Assembly (NCBI GenBank): GCA_946629475.1
Contig: CAMOXX010000079.1
Span: 1 to 10,816, forward strand
Length of the DNA: 10,816 bases
Source: an uncultured Blautia sp.
GTDB taxonomy: Bacteria > Bacillota > Clostridia > Lachnospirales > Lachnospiraceae
Direction of reading: 5' to 3'
In this document: in pieces, positions 1-6,149 of the stretch
Layout of the letters: each line of letters begins with the position of its first letter
Numbering within the stretch: position 1 is the stretch's first letter
Made by a program: the position numbers and the translations under genes
The notes under the pieces: model-generated
Seen by the model: the letters and a program-made list of their open reading frames with translations, nothing else
The model's database searches: none
Told to the model about the DNA's origin: nothing

Positions 1-2
1 AT

Positions 3-35
3 ACCGTCAGCTGAGAAATCAGCTGGCGGTTTTTT
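3..35 (+). terminator. Rho-independent terminator of a gene left of the window
   Basis: Arms at 3-14 and 19-30 pair over 12 bp with one G-T wobble around a GAAA tetraloop, and six T follow (30-35). This is a textbook intrinsic terminator for the plus strand. The minus-strand side has no T run, so it most likely ends a plus-strand gene just outside the window and isolates the aldo/keto reductase from it. Confidence 0.9.
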
Positions 36-40
36 CCGAT

Positions 41-80
41 TGGACGTAAGGATTTGCATTTGCCGTTTTCTTTACGTCCA
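41..80. repeat. Inverted repeat upstream of the aldo/keto reductase
   Basis: TGGACGTAA at 41-49 is mirrored exactly by TTACGTCCA at 72-80. Pairing can extend inward to 52/69 with one G-T wobble, giving a 12-bp stem and a 16-base loop. No T run follows, so it is not a terminator. It lies upstream of the candidate promoter at 161-190, so it could be an operator-type site, or the remnant of an untranslated leader. The sequence shows the symmetry; any function is inference. Confidence 0.5.
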
Positions 81-160
81 TGCAGCTTGCATCAAATACC
101 CGGAAAAGGTATACTGGAAAAAAGTCACCAACCTGCAGCCAATTGTAAAAAAAGTAACCG

Positions 161-190
161 TTCAAAACCTTCACAGATACAAGGTATAAA
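161..190 (+). promoter_or_regulatory. Candidate sigma-A promoter of the aldo/keto reductase
   Basis: TTCAAA (161-166, 4 of 6 to the -35 consensus) lies 18 bases from TATAAA (185-190, 5 of 6 to the -10). Transcription would begin near 197, leaving a leader of about 25 bases that contains the ribosome site AAAGGAG (208-214), 8 bases before the ATG. The location fits, but the -35 is weak. Confidence 0.5.
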
Positions 191-222
191 CCTGAGGCAA
201 TTGCAATAAAGGAGTCTAAACT

Positions 223-1392
223 ATGATTTACAGAAGCGACAAATACGGAAACCAGGTTTCGCAGCTCGGATACGGCTGTATGCGTTTTTCCCGCAAAGGC
301 ACTTCCCTGGATTTTGAAAAAGCCGAAAAGGAAATTATGCTTGCCATCAACCTGGGAGTCAACTATTTTGATACAGCCTATGTGTATCCCGGAAGCGAGG
401 AGCTTCTGGGCCGTATCCTCGAAAAAAACAATATCCGGGACAAGGTCTACATCGCGACAAAGCTTCCTCAGTACATCATGCGCTCGGAAAAATCCATCGA
501 AAAAACGTTCCGGGAGGAGCTTTCAAGGCTCCGCACCGACCACATTGACTACTATCTGATGCACATGTTTACCGACTATGCAGAGTGGGAAAAGCTGGCC
601 GGACTCGGCATTACCGACTGGATTCAAAGGCACAAGGCCGACGGCAGCATCCGCCAGATCGGTTTTTCGTACCACGGCGACACCGAAATGTTCCTGAAAA
701 TTCTCGATGCCTACGACTGGGATTTCTGTCAGATTCAGTATAATTATCTGGATGAACACAGCCAGGCCGGGCGGGCCGGTCTGCACGCCGCAGGCAAAAA
801 GAACATCCCTGTCGTCATCATGGAACCGCTCCGCGGCGGAAAGCTGATCAATCTCCCATCGCGGGCCAAAAAAGGACTCGCCGAGAGCGGAACGACTCCG
901 GCAGAGCTGGGCCTCTCCTGGCTGTGGAACCAGCCGGAGATCATGTGCGTACTCTCGGGGATGAATTCAACAGAAATGATTGAAGAAAACTGCCGCATCG
1001 CGTCAAAAGCCAATGTCGGCACATTTGAGAACCAGGCTCTGGTCGGAAAAGTCCGCCGCATGATCCGCAAGCGCGAAAAAGTCGGCTGTACCGGCTGCCG
1101 CTACTGCATGCCATGTCCCCAGGGCGTGGATATTCCGGGGAATTTCCACTATTACAACCTGATGTATATGGAGGACAACAAAAAAGGCGAAGCCCGTTTC
1201 GAGTTTGCGCGCGGCATGGGCGTTCGCAAAGACCCGGGGTTCGCCTCACAGTGCATCGGCTGCGGCAAATGCGAAAAACACTGTCCGCAGCACATTCCGA
1301 TAAGGGAAAAACTGAAGGAAGCCGACAGGGATCTGCGGCCCCTTCCTTACAAAATCGGTATCTCCATCGCACGGAAGATCATGGTTCAGTAG
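223..1392 (+). CDS. Aldo/keto reductase with C-terminal 2x[4Fe-4S] ferredoxin domain
   Basis: The protein has 389 residues, the usual length for the COG1453-type ferredoxin-fused aldo/keto reductases common in anaerobic clostridia. The TIM-barrel part (about 1-280) carries the AKR tetrad in the expected places: D50 and Y55 in FDTAYVY, K80 in IATK and H114 in YYLMHM. The tail has two iron-sulfur motifs: C289-x2-C292-x2-C295-x2-C298-P and C344-x2-C347-x2-C350-x3-C354-P. The fold reduces or oxidises carbonyl substrates with NAD(P)H; the clusters suggest electron exchange with ferredoxin-type carriers. The substrate is unknown. It is cytosolic, with no signal peptide. The start is fixed by AAAGGAG 8 bases upstream. 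It appears monocistronic and converges on the flavin reductase 68 bases away, with no clear terminator between them. Its last codons and stop are tandemly duplicated just downstream (see 1330-1459). The family call is firm; the physiological role is open. Confidence 0.93.
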   Translation: MIYRSDKYGNQVSQLGYGCMRFSRKGTSLDFEKAEKEIMLAINLGVNYFDTAYVYPGSEELLGRILEKNNIRDKVYIATKLPQYIMRSEKSIEKTFREELSRLRTDHIDYYLMHMFTDYAEWEKLAGLGITDWIQRHKADGSIRQIGFSYHGDTEMFLKILDAYDWDFCQIQYNYLDEHSQAGRAGLHAAGKKNIPVVIMEPLRGGKLINLPSRAKKGLAESGTTPAELGLSWLWNQPEIMCVLSGMNSTEMIEENCRIASKANVGTFENQALVGKVRRMIRKREKVGCTGCRYCMPCPQGVDIPGNFHYYNLMYMEDNKKGEARFEFARGMGVRKDPGFASQCIGCGKCEKHCPQHIPIREKLKEADRDLRPLPYKIGISIARKIMVQ

Positions 1393-1459
1393 ATACTGCG
1401 GTCATCCCCATTCCTGCAAGACCGGCATCTCCGTCGCACGGAAAATCATGGTTCAGTAG
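1330..1459 (+). repeat. Tandem duplication of the 3' end of the aldo/keto reductase gene, including its stop
   Basis: Bases 1339-1392 and 1406-1459 match at 45 of 54 positions with no gap (offset 67). Similarity continues leftward with small indels: GATCTGCGG near 1330 against GATACTGCGG from 1392. The copies are therefore essentially head to tail. Eight of the nine differences are transitions. The second copy still encodes GISVARKIMVQ followed by TAG, but is not translated as part of the enzyme because copy one ends in its own TAG. It fills nearly the whole gap before the flavin reductase stop (1461-1463). It could be a decayed tandem duplication, or the residual tail of a lost paralogous gene; the contiguous head-to-tail join favours the former. 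Confidence 0.85.
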
Positions 1460-1460
1460 T

Positions 1461-2027
1461 TCATTTCCGGCGCCTTTTTACCGACCAGCCGAAATGGCCG
1501 AGCTTTTTGCCAAGCGTCATATAGTCGCCATGGCAGTAGACGATCGGCTGAGCCAGCGCCAGGTCAAAACGGCCGGATGCATCCATGCAGGATTCATCCG
1601 CATGAACGCACAGTACTTCCGCAAGGAACATCGTGTGGGAACCGAGATCTCTCGCCTCGGTCACTCTGCACTCGATATTCACTGGTGATTCCAGAATCAT
1701 GGGGCAGTCGATTTCGGCTGCCTCTTCTTTTGTCAGATTTTCCGCCTTGAATTTGTCCATGTCACGCCCCGACCTGACACCGCAGAAATCCGCCGCGTGC
1801 GCCAGCTTTTTTGTCGTCAGGTTGACCACAAACACTCCCGTATCGCAGAGCGCCTGATAACTGTATCTTGACTTTCTCACCGAAATCGACAGCATGGCAG
1901 GGTCGGAATTGATGGTTCCGGTCCAGGCGACTGTCAGTACATTGTCCTTCCCCTCCCTGTCCCTGGTAGTGACAAGGACAGCCGGCAGCGGGTACAGCAT
2001 ATTGCCGGGTTTCCATATCTGTTTCAC
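1461..2027 (-). CDS. Flavin reductase family (flavoredoxin-like) FMN-binding protein
   Basis: The 188-residue protein matches the flavin reductase-like/flavoredoxin family, whose members bind FMN in a split-barrel fold and pass electrons in anaerobes. Visible family features are the N-terminal IWKPGNMLYPLPAVLVT (4-20), the core NVLTVAWTGTINSDPAMLSI (29-48), the segment SRYSYQALCDTGVFVVNL (53-70) and the end HGDYMTLGKKLGHFGWSV (166-183). The reaction or partner cannot be told from sequence. The start is GTG at 2027-2025, supported by AAAGGAG (2040-2034) 6 bases upstream and by the MKQIWKP-type N-terminus. It follows the MATE gene on the same strand after a 159-base gap filled largely by 46-base repeats, and may be co-transcribed. 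The gene is bracketed on both sides by duplicated 3' ends of its neighbours. The family call is strong, the role unknown. Confidence 0.9.
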   Translation of the reverse strand: MKQIWKPGNMLYPLPAVLVTTRDREGKDNVLTVAWTGTINSDPAMLSISVRKSRYSYQALCDTGVFVVNLTTKKLAHAADFCGVRSGRDMDKFKAENLTKEEAAEIDCPMILESPVNIECRVTEARDLGSHTMFLAEVLCVHADESCMDASGRFDLALAQPIVYCHGDYMTLGKKLGHFGWSVKRRRK

Positions 2028-2039
2028 GTCTCGCTCCTT

Positions 2040-2223
2040 TTCCGCAAATCACGCCGTGTACCGTTTACACCTGTTCCAGAGGTTCTTCCGCAAATTACAC
2101 TGCATACCGCTGGTACTTCTTCCAGATACTCTTCCGAAAAGCACGCCGCATACCGCAGATCCCTGCTTCAAATGCTTTTCCACAAATCACGCCGCGTACC
2201 GCTGATACTTCTTCCAGATGCTC
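2040..2223 (-). repeat. Four 46-base tandem repeats derived from the 3' end of the MATE gene
   Basis: Four abutting units of exactly 46 bases lie at 2040-2085, 2086-2131, 2132-2177 and 2178-2223. Each begins TTCC on the plus strand. The rightmost unit is the real MATE gene end (SIWKKYQRYAA plus TGA at 2189-2187 and 9 bases beyond). Against it, the others match at 37, 39 and 34 of 46 positions, from left to right. On the minus strand, unit 2086-2131 still encodes SIWKKYQRYAV-stop and unit 2040-2085 NLWNRCKRYTA-stop; unit 2132-2177 has an early stop. Because 46 is not a multiple of 3, each unit sits in a new frame. All seven differences between the rightmost and second units are transitions. 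The leftmost unit abuts the flavin reductase ribosome site. There are no spacers, so this is not a CRISPR. Confidence 0.93.
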
Positions 2224-3551
2224 TTCCGCACTAAATAGAAGCAGATGATCTGCATGAGGAAGGTTGCTCCCCAAGAGATCGGATACGAGAGGAACAGCTC
2301 ATGCAGCGACCTGTGGCTCGGAAAATACAAAAATATCCATAGAATTCTCACCCCGACCGTCCCGATCATGGAAAGGATCATCGGCACGAACGCATAGCCA
2401 AGCCCCCGCATAATGCCGGGGAACATGTCCATAAAGCCGCACAGGAAATACGGAACGTAGGTGATCGAAGCGATCTCAAGCCCTGCCTTCACAACCTCCG
2501 CCTCGCTGGTATAGATCCCCAGCAGCTGCCGTCCGAACACAAAAGCCAGTCCGCCCAGCGTAAAAGCTGTGATAAATTCCAGGATCATGCAGTCAACCAG
2601 AAGCCGGTCGATTCTTTTCAGCTTTCCCGCGCCGAGGTTCTGGCTCGTAAAGCTCATCGAAGCCTGTGTGATGGAATTCACTGCCATGTAAAGAAATCCC
2701 AGGATATTGTTGGCTGCCGTATAGCCCGCCATCGCGACAGAACCGAAGGAGTTGACCGAGGACTGCAGCAGCGCGTTCGAAAAGCTGATCACAACGCCCT
2801 GCACTCCTGTTGGAATCCCGATTTTGCAGATGGAGCGGATGCTGTGCCTGTCGAGCTGCAGCTTCCGGATATTAAGCCGGTAGGGTCCGTCCGTCGTCAT
2901 CAGGCACCGAAGCACCAGAACGCAGGAAATACCCTGCGAGATGACTGTCGCGATCGCTACTCCTGCAACGCCCATATGCATCACAATGACGAGAAACAGA
3001 TTTAAAAGAGCATTCACAACCCCTGCCGTCGTAAGATAAATCAGCGGCCTGCGGGTGTCCCCGACCGCCCGGAGCACGGCCGCGCCGTAATTGTACAGCA
3101 TAAAGAACGGCATGCCGGCAAAATAGATCCGCATATACAGCACGGACTGGTCGATCACGTTGTCCGGTGTTCCCATGAGCGCAAGCGACGGTCTCGACAG
3201 GAACAGGCCGACAAAAATCATCACAACACCGCAGATCAGGGCAAATGTGATTCCGGTGTGCACGGCCCGGGACATCTCGTCATAGGCGCCGGCTGCGTAC
3301 TTACGGGCCGCAAGCACGTTGACCCCCATCGACATTCCGACAAAAAGATTGATATAAATATTGATCAGCGCTGTCGTCGACCCGACGGCCGCCAGCGCCT
3401 CGCTGCCTGTAAAATTTCCAACGACAATAACATCCACGGCGTTGAACAGAAGCTGCAGAACGCTGGACATCATCAGAGGCAGCGCGAACGTAATCAGCCG
3501 GGGCATCAGCGGCCCGTGAAGCATGTCTATCTCATATTTTCTTCCATTCAT
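2187..3551 (-). CDS. MATE family multidrug/metabolite efflux protein
   Basis: This 454-residue integral membrane protein is full length for the MATE family, in which two bundles of six helices export cationic drugs or metabolites in exchange for Na+ or H+. The first half shows the typical opening LITFALPLMMSSVLQLLFNA (19-38), DVIVVGNFTG (40-49) and the family motif LRAVGDTRRP (160-169). The second half repeats the pattern with IGIPTGVQGVVISFSNALLQ (244-263) and IMRGLGYAFVPM (380-391). The substrate cannot be predicted. The ATG (3551-3549) lies 3 bases after the permease TAA with only a weak ribosome site (GGGCG), so translation is probably coupled to the upstream gene. The N-terminus MNGRKYEIDMLHGPL is normal for clostridial members. 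The last 12 codons plus stop are part of a four-fold tandem repeat running downstream. Confidence 0.95.
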   Translation of the reverse strand: MNGRKYEIDMLHGPLMPRLITFALPLMMSSVLQLLFNAVDVIVVGNFTGSEALAAVGSTTALINIYINLFVGMSMGVNVLAARKYAAGAYDEMSRAVHTGITFALICGVVMIFVGLFLSRPSLALMGTPDNVIDQSVLYMRIYFAGMPFFMLYNYGAAVLRAVGDTRRPLIYLTTAGVVNALLNLFLVIVMHMGVAGVAIATVISQGISCVLVLRCLMTTDGPYRLNIRKLQLDRHSIRSICKIGIPTGVQGVVISFSNALLQSSVNSFGSVAMAGYTAANNILGFLYMAVNSITQASMSFTSQNLGAGKLKRIDRLLVDCMILEFITAFTLGGLAFVFGRQLLGIYTSEAEVVKAGLEIASITYVPYFLCGFMDMFPGIMRGLGYAFVPMILSMIGTVGVRILWIFLYFPSHRSLHELFLSYPISWGATFLMQIICFYLVRKSIWKKYQRYAA

Positions 3552-3554
3552 GGT

Positions 3555-4823
3555 TTACGCCCACACAATCCAGATATACAGGTATCCCACCAGCACCGCG
3601 GTCAGGGTAAACGGCACTCCGATCCGCATAAAATCCCCGAAGGACACCTCATGACCTTCCTTCTTGAGAAGGCCGACAGCAGTTATATTGGCAGAAGCTC
3701 CGATCGGGGTAAGGTTTCCCCCGAGGGTCGCTCCCGTCAGAAGTCCAAAGTACATCAGGTACGGTTCAATTCCAAGACTCCTCGTCACCACAGTCAGAAC
3801 CGGGAGCATCGTGGCCACATAGGGAATATTGTCCACAAAAGCGGAAACCGCAACAGACCCCCACACAATAATCGTATACAGAAGGAAAGTGCTGCTGCCT
3901 CCGGCTTTGGCGATCAGCGACGCAAAGTCATCAATGATGCCCGCCTCCGTAATGCCGCCGATCACAACAAAAAGCCCCGCCAGCAGAAGAAGCGTCTCGA
4001 AATCCAGGTTTTTGACGGCCGCTGCGGCACTTTCGCTGCTCTTTTTCCTTGCCAGATCCAGAATCATCGTGAGCACCGCAAGGCTGCAGCAGATGATTCC
4101 GTTGGTCACGGAGGGGGTATCCGGAATAAACGACGCAATAATCAGAGCGATGACCATCCCGATCAGCATGATTGACGGGATATAGTCGTTCACCTTCGTT
4201 CTTTCTTTGGATTCTACCGGATCCTTATCCTTGCGGAAAAGGATCATCATGATCGGAATGGTGGCAAGCGCCCCCAGCTCGACAGCAAAGAAAATTCCGG
4301 GTTTCCCGTGCATCCAGAAGAAATTCACGAAGTTCATGCCGGCATAATCACCGAGCATGATCGACGTTGTATCACCGACGAGGGTAGCTGCACCCTGAAG
4401 ATTGGATGAGACAGCGATCGAGAGAATCATTCCCACAGGGTTGATTTTCAGCTTTTTGCATACAGCCAGCCCGACAGGCGCCACCATGAGCACCGTCGCA
4501 ACGTTGTCGATAAAAGCACTGATGAGCCCGGAAAACAGGGACATGTATATCGTGACCCACATGACGTTTTTGGACTTGTCCAGCAGTATATCCGCCATCA
4601 GATTCGGCATCTTCGATTCGATAAAGTAATAGACGATCACCATGGTGCCCGCGATCATCATCAGAACGTTCCAGTTGATGACGGAAGGCAGCATTTTGAG
4701 AGGCAGAATTCCCGTGACAAGATAAACCACTCCCACAGACAAAGCGTAAGCAGGCCTGTGCGCGGGCTTTGTGATCATCAGGATGTACATCAGAATAAAT
4801 AAGATTAATGCCAGTATTTTCAT
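3555..4823 (-). CDS. ArsB/NhaD/SLC13-type (CitMHS fold) anion permease
   Basis: The 422-residue membrane protein has about ten or more hydrophobic segments and the internal two-fold repeat of the ion transporter superfamily. In repeat one, SAFIDNVATVLMVAPVG (102-118) is followed by GDTTSIMLGDYAGMNF (150-165). In repeat two, SAFVDNIPYVATMLPV (327-342) is followed by GGNLTPIGASANI (368-380). These paired hairpin motifs form the substrate site in family members that move arsenite, Na+/H+, citrate or dicarboxylates. The actual substrate is unknown: there is no arsR, arsA or arsC nearby, so arsenite export is not supported. The ATG is preceded by TTGGAG with 5-base spacing. The gene lies 60 bases after the DUF362 gene, with a strong stem-loop in between, and 3 bases before the MATE gene, so it is almost certainly co-transcribed with MATE. 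Confidence 0.9.
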   Translation of the reverse strand: MKILALILFILMYILMITKPAHRPAYALSVGVVYLVTGILPLKMLPSVINWNVLMMIAGTMVIVYYFIESKMPNLMADILLDKSKNVMWVTIYMSLFSGLISAFIDNVATVLMVAPVGLAVCKKLKINPVGMILSIAVSSNLQGAATLVGDTTSIMLGDYAGMNFVNFFWMHGKPGIFFAVELGALATIPIMMILFRKDKDPVESKERTKVNDYIPSIMLIGMVIALIIASFIPDTPSVTNGIICCSLAVLTMILDLARKKSSESAAAAVKNLDFETLLLLAGLFVVIGGITEAGIIDDFASLIAKAGGSSTFLLYTIIVWGSVAVSAFVDNIPYVATMLPVLTVVTRSLGIEPYLMYFGLLTGATLGGNLTPIGASANITAVGLLKKEGHEVSFGDFMRIGVPFTLTAVLVGYLYIWIVWA

Positions 4824-4844
4824 ATTGCTCCAATCAGACAGTAT

Positions 4845-4875
4845 CAGGAAGCACTGAAATGATCAGTGCTTCCTG
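4845..4875 (-). promoter_or_regulatory. Intercistronic stem-loop between the DUF362 and permease genes
   Basis: A perfect 13-bp stem (4845-4857 with 4863-4875) closes a 5-base loop. It starts 8 bases after the DUF362 stop and ends about 15 bases before the permease ribosome site. In the transcribed (minus) direction the following bases are ATACTGTC, with no T run, so full termination is unlikely. An RNA-processing, stability or partial-attenuation element is the likelier role. On the plus strand a T-rich stretch does follow (TTAGTTTTT), but no plus-strand gene ends there. Confidence 0.7.
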
Positions 4876-4883
4876 TTAGTTTT

Positions 4884-5924
4884 TCAGTGAGAGTTTCTCC
4901 CCCAGAATGTATTATAACGATCCGGTTTCCAGCCGGGCGCAATATCCTTCACTGCCTCCGCAGCAGTGATCTCAGCGTCATCATTGTCAATGTCGATCAG
5001 GGTGTAAAGATCATTCCCCATCCCGAGCTCCTTCATATAGCTGAGCTGGCGGAGTCCGTGGCGGGTTTCCACCCGTTCGATCAAGGCCTTCCCGCCGCCC
5101 TCCGGCAGATTGTACAGAAGGTCAATGCACGCGTTGTCCGCCGCGAGGATATCAAGGGATGCCACGATCCCCACATCCGGCGTGACCACAGGCTCTGCCT
5201 CCGGTCCTTCGCAGTCACACGATACAGACATGTTCCGCATGGTATTAATATAACAGATATGGTCAGCAAAATAATCAATCGTTGCCTTGGTGCTCTCGGA
5301 GATACGCTCCATCAGTTCTTCCTCCGCGATGCTCCACATATTGGAGGAGCCTGCGGCAGTGTGAATCTCCGCCTTTCCGATCCGGCCGTCCGCGCACCCG
5401 ATTCCGATATTTTTGTTGGAGCCGCCGAAGCCGCCCATCGTATGGCCCTTAAAGTGGGTCAGAACAACCAGCGAATCGTATGTCGGCAGGGATTTGCCCA
5501 CATGCATCTCGGTAAACCACTTTCCGCCATTCACCGGGAGCGTCGTTACACCTTCCTCATCGGTGATATCCACGGGGCAGAATGTCCAGCCGTTGACCTC
5601 CAGCGTCTTTCTGTGCTCCTCCGTTGTGTAGCGCGTTCCCTCATAGTAGGTGTTGGTCTCCACAATCGATGCCTCCGGAAGGCGGGAAGCGACCAGTTCC
5701 TTTACCCAGGGGCGCGGGATGATGTTGGGGCCTTCCGCCTCTCCTGTATGAAGCTTGATCGCGGTTTTTCCTGTGATGCCGGATGAAACCTTATCGTAAA
5801 TCTTCTTCAGACCCTCTTCTGAGAGGTCCCGTGTAAAATATACCACTGATCTTTCGCCTGTTCTTTTTTCAAAGGGAATGTACTTGTCTCCGTCTTTGCC
5901 GGGAACCGGCCTGATTTTTGTCAT
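4884..5924 (-). CDS. DUF362 domain-containing protein without a ferredoxin domain
   Basis: I recognise this as a DUF362 family protein, a family often tied to iron-sulfur or cofactor biology but without a settled activity for stand-alone members. Counted from ATG 5924-5922 it has 346 residues. Family features are AIKLHTGE (55-62), the glycine-rich segment THFKGHTMGGFGGSNKNIGI (156-175), a Cys-Asp-Cys pair (C236, C238), PDVGIVASLDILAADNACID (249-268) and the C-terminal LGMGNDLYTL (300-309). Many relatives add a CxxCxxCxxxCP ferredoxin insert; here only the Cys-Asp-Cys pair and scattered cysteines are seen. There is no signal peptide. Two in-frame starts are credible: ATG 5924 has TAAGGAGGAT 6 bases upstream (core AAGGAGG, 8-base spacing), and ATG 5951 has AAAGGA at 7-base spacing, adding MNKNKEDER. 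A TTG at 5957 would open the frame furthest. It is the first gene of the minus-strand group. Confidence 0.85.
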   Translation of the reverse strand: MTKIRPVPGKDGDKYIPFEKRTGERSVVYFTRDLSEEGLKKIYDKVSSGITGKTAIKLHTGEAEGPNIIPRPWVKELVASRLPEASIVETNTYYEGTRYTTEEHRKTLEVNGWTFCPVDITDEEGVTTLPVNGGKWFTEMHVGKSLPTYDSLVVLTHFKGHTMGGFGGSNKNIGIGCADGRIGKAEIHTAAGSSNMWSIAEEELMERISESTKATIDYFADHICYINTMRNMSVSCDCEGPEAEPVVTPDVGIVASLDILAADNACIDLLYNLPEGGGKALIERVETRHGLRQLSYMKELGMGNDLYTLIDIDNDDAEITAAEAVKDIAPGWKPDRYNTFWGRNSH

Positions 5925-5965
5925 ACGTTCATCCTCCTTATTCTTATTCATGCTCAAGTCCTTTC

Positions 5966-5994
5966 ACCCGCCTGCAAGCAATGCTTGCGCGGGT
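5966..5994 (-). promoter_or_regulatory. Leader stem-loop directly upstream of the DUF362 ribosome site
   Basis: ACCCGC (5966-5971) pairs with GCGGGT (5989-5994), and GCAAGC (5974-5979) pairs with GCTTGC (5983-5988). That gives 12 GC-rich pairs with a two-base bulge and a three-base loop. In the minus-strand transcript its base lies one nucleotide from the AAAGGA ribosome site (5964-5959) of the upstream ATG at 5951. It could modulate initiation at that ATG relative to ATG 5924, or protect the mRNA 5' end. The structure is seen; the role is inferred. Confidence 0.6.
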
Positions 5995-6014
5995 TCTGGA
6001 CTTTTGGCGCTATA

Positions 6015-6043
6015 ATCATAACATATTATTTTTAATTATTCCA
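6015..6043 (-). promoter_or_regulatory. Candidate promoter of the DUF362 gene group
   Basis: On the minus strand TATGAT (6020-6015, 5 of 6 to the -10) lies 17 bases from TGGAAT (6043-6038, only 3 of 6 to the -35), within a very AT-rich stretch. A start near 6008 would give a leader containing the stem-loop at 5966-5994. TTCAGT-17-TATGTT is a weaker overlapping alternative. The AT-rich block and its divergent position make a promoter here likely; the exact hexamers are tentative. Confidence 0.45.
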
Positions 6044-6060
6044 CTGAATTCGGTTCCTAC

Positions 6061-6089
6061 TTGACTGTTTTACGTTTATGCGTTACTAT
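6061..6089 (+). promoter_or_regulatory. Candidate sigma-A promoter of serA
   Basis: TTGACT (6061-6066, 5 of 6 to the -35) lies 17 bases from TACTAT (6084-6089, 4 of 6 to the -10). Transcription from about 6096 gives a leader of some 54 bases before the serA ATG at 6150. That leader shows no T-box or riboswitch-like structure. This start also argues against translation from the in-frame ATG at 6078, which would lie upstream of the transcript. Confidence 0.6.
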
Positions 6090-6149
6090 GCTAAAGGATT
6101 GCAACTGAAAACTGTTTACAGAACCCGTGAATCTTGGAGGAAACCAAAA

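Noticed and set aside
2040..2223. CRISPR array or diversity-generating template for the 46-base repeats
   Set aside because: Units abut with no spacers and no cas genes are present. Differences are spread over all bases and mostly transitions, not adenine-specific, and there is no reverse transcriptase.
3258..4175. 305-residue plus-strand open frame opposite the permease and MATE genes
   Set aside because: It lies antisense to two well-recognised membrane protein genes, has His/Arg/Gln-rich composition with no family resemblance, and is a codon-bias shadow.
3555..4823. Arsenite efflux pump (arsB) assignment
   Set aside because: Only superfamily motifs are visible and no other ars gene is nearby, so a specific arsenic role is unsupported.
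4845..4880. Plus-strand intrinsic terminator (hairpin then TTAGTTTTT)
   Set aside because: No plus-strand gene ends near it; the hairpin lies between two minus-strand genes, so an intercistronic role is the better reading.
4866..5786. 306-residue plus-strand open frame opposite the DUF362 gene
   Set aside because: The minus-strand frame carries clear DUF362 motifs and strong ribosome sites; the plus frame shows no recognisable domain.
6078..6149. 24-residue N-terminal extension of SerA from ATG 6078
   Set aside because: It overlaps the candidate -10 region and has no ribosome site, whereas ATG 6150 has GGAGG at good spacing and begins with the family-typical sequence.
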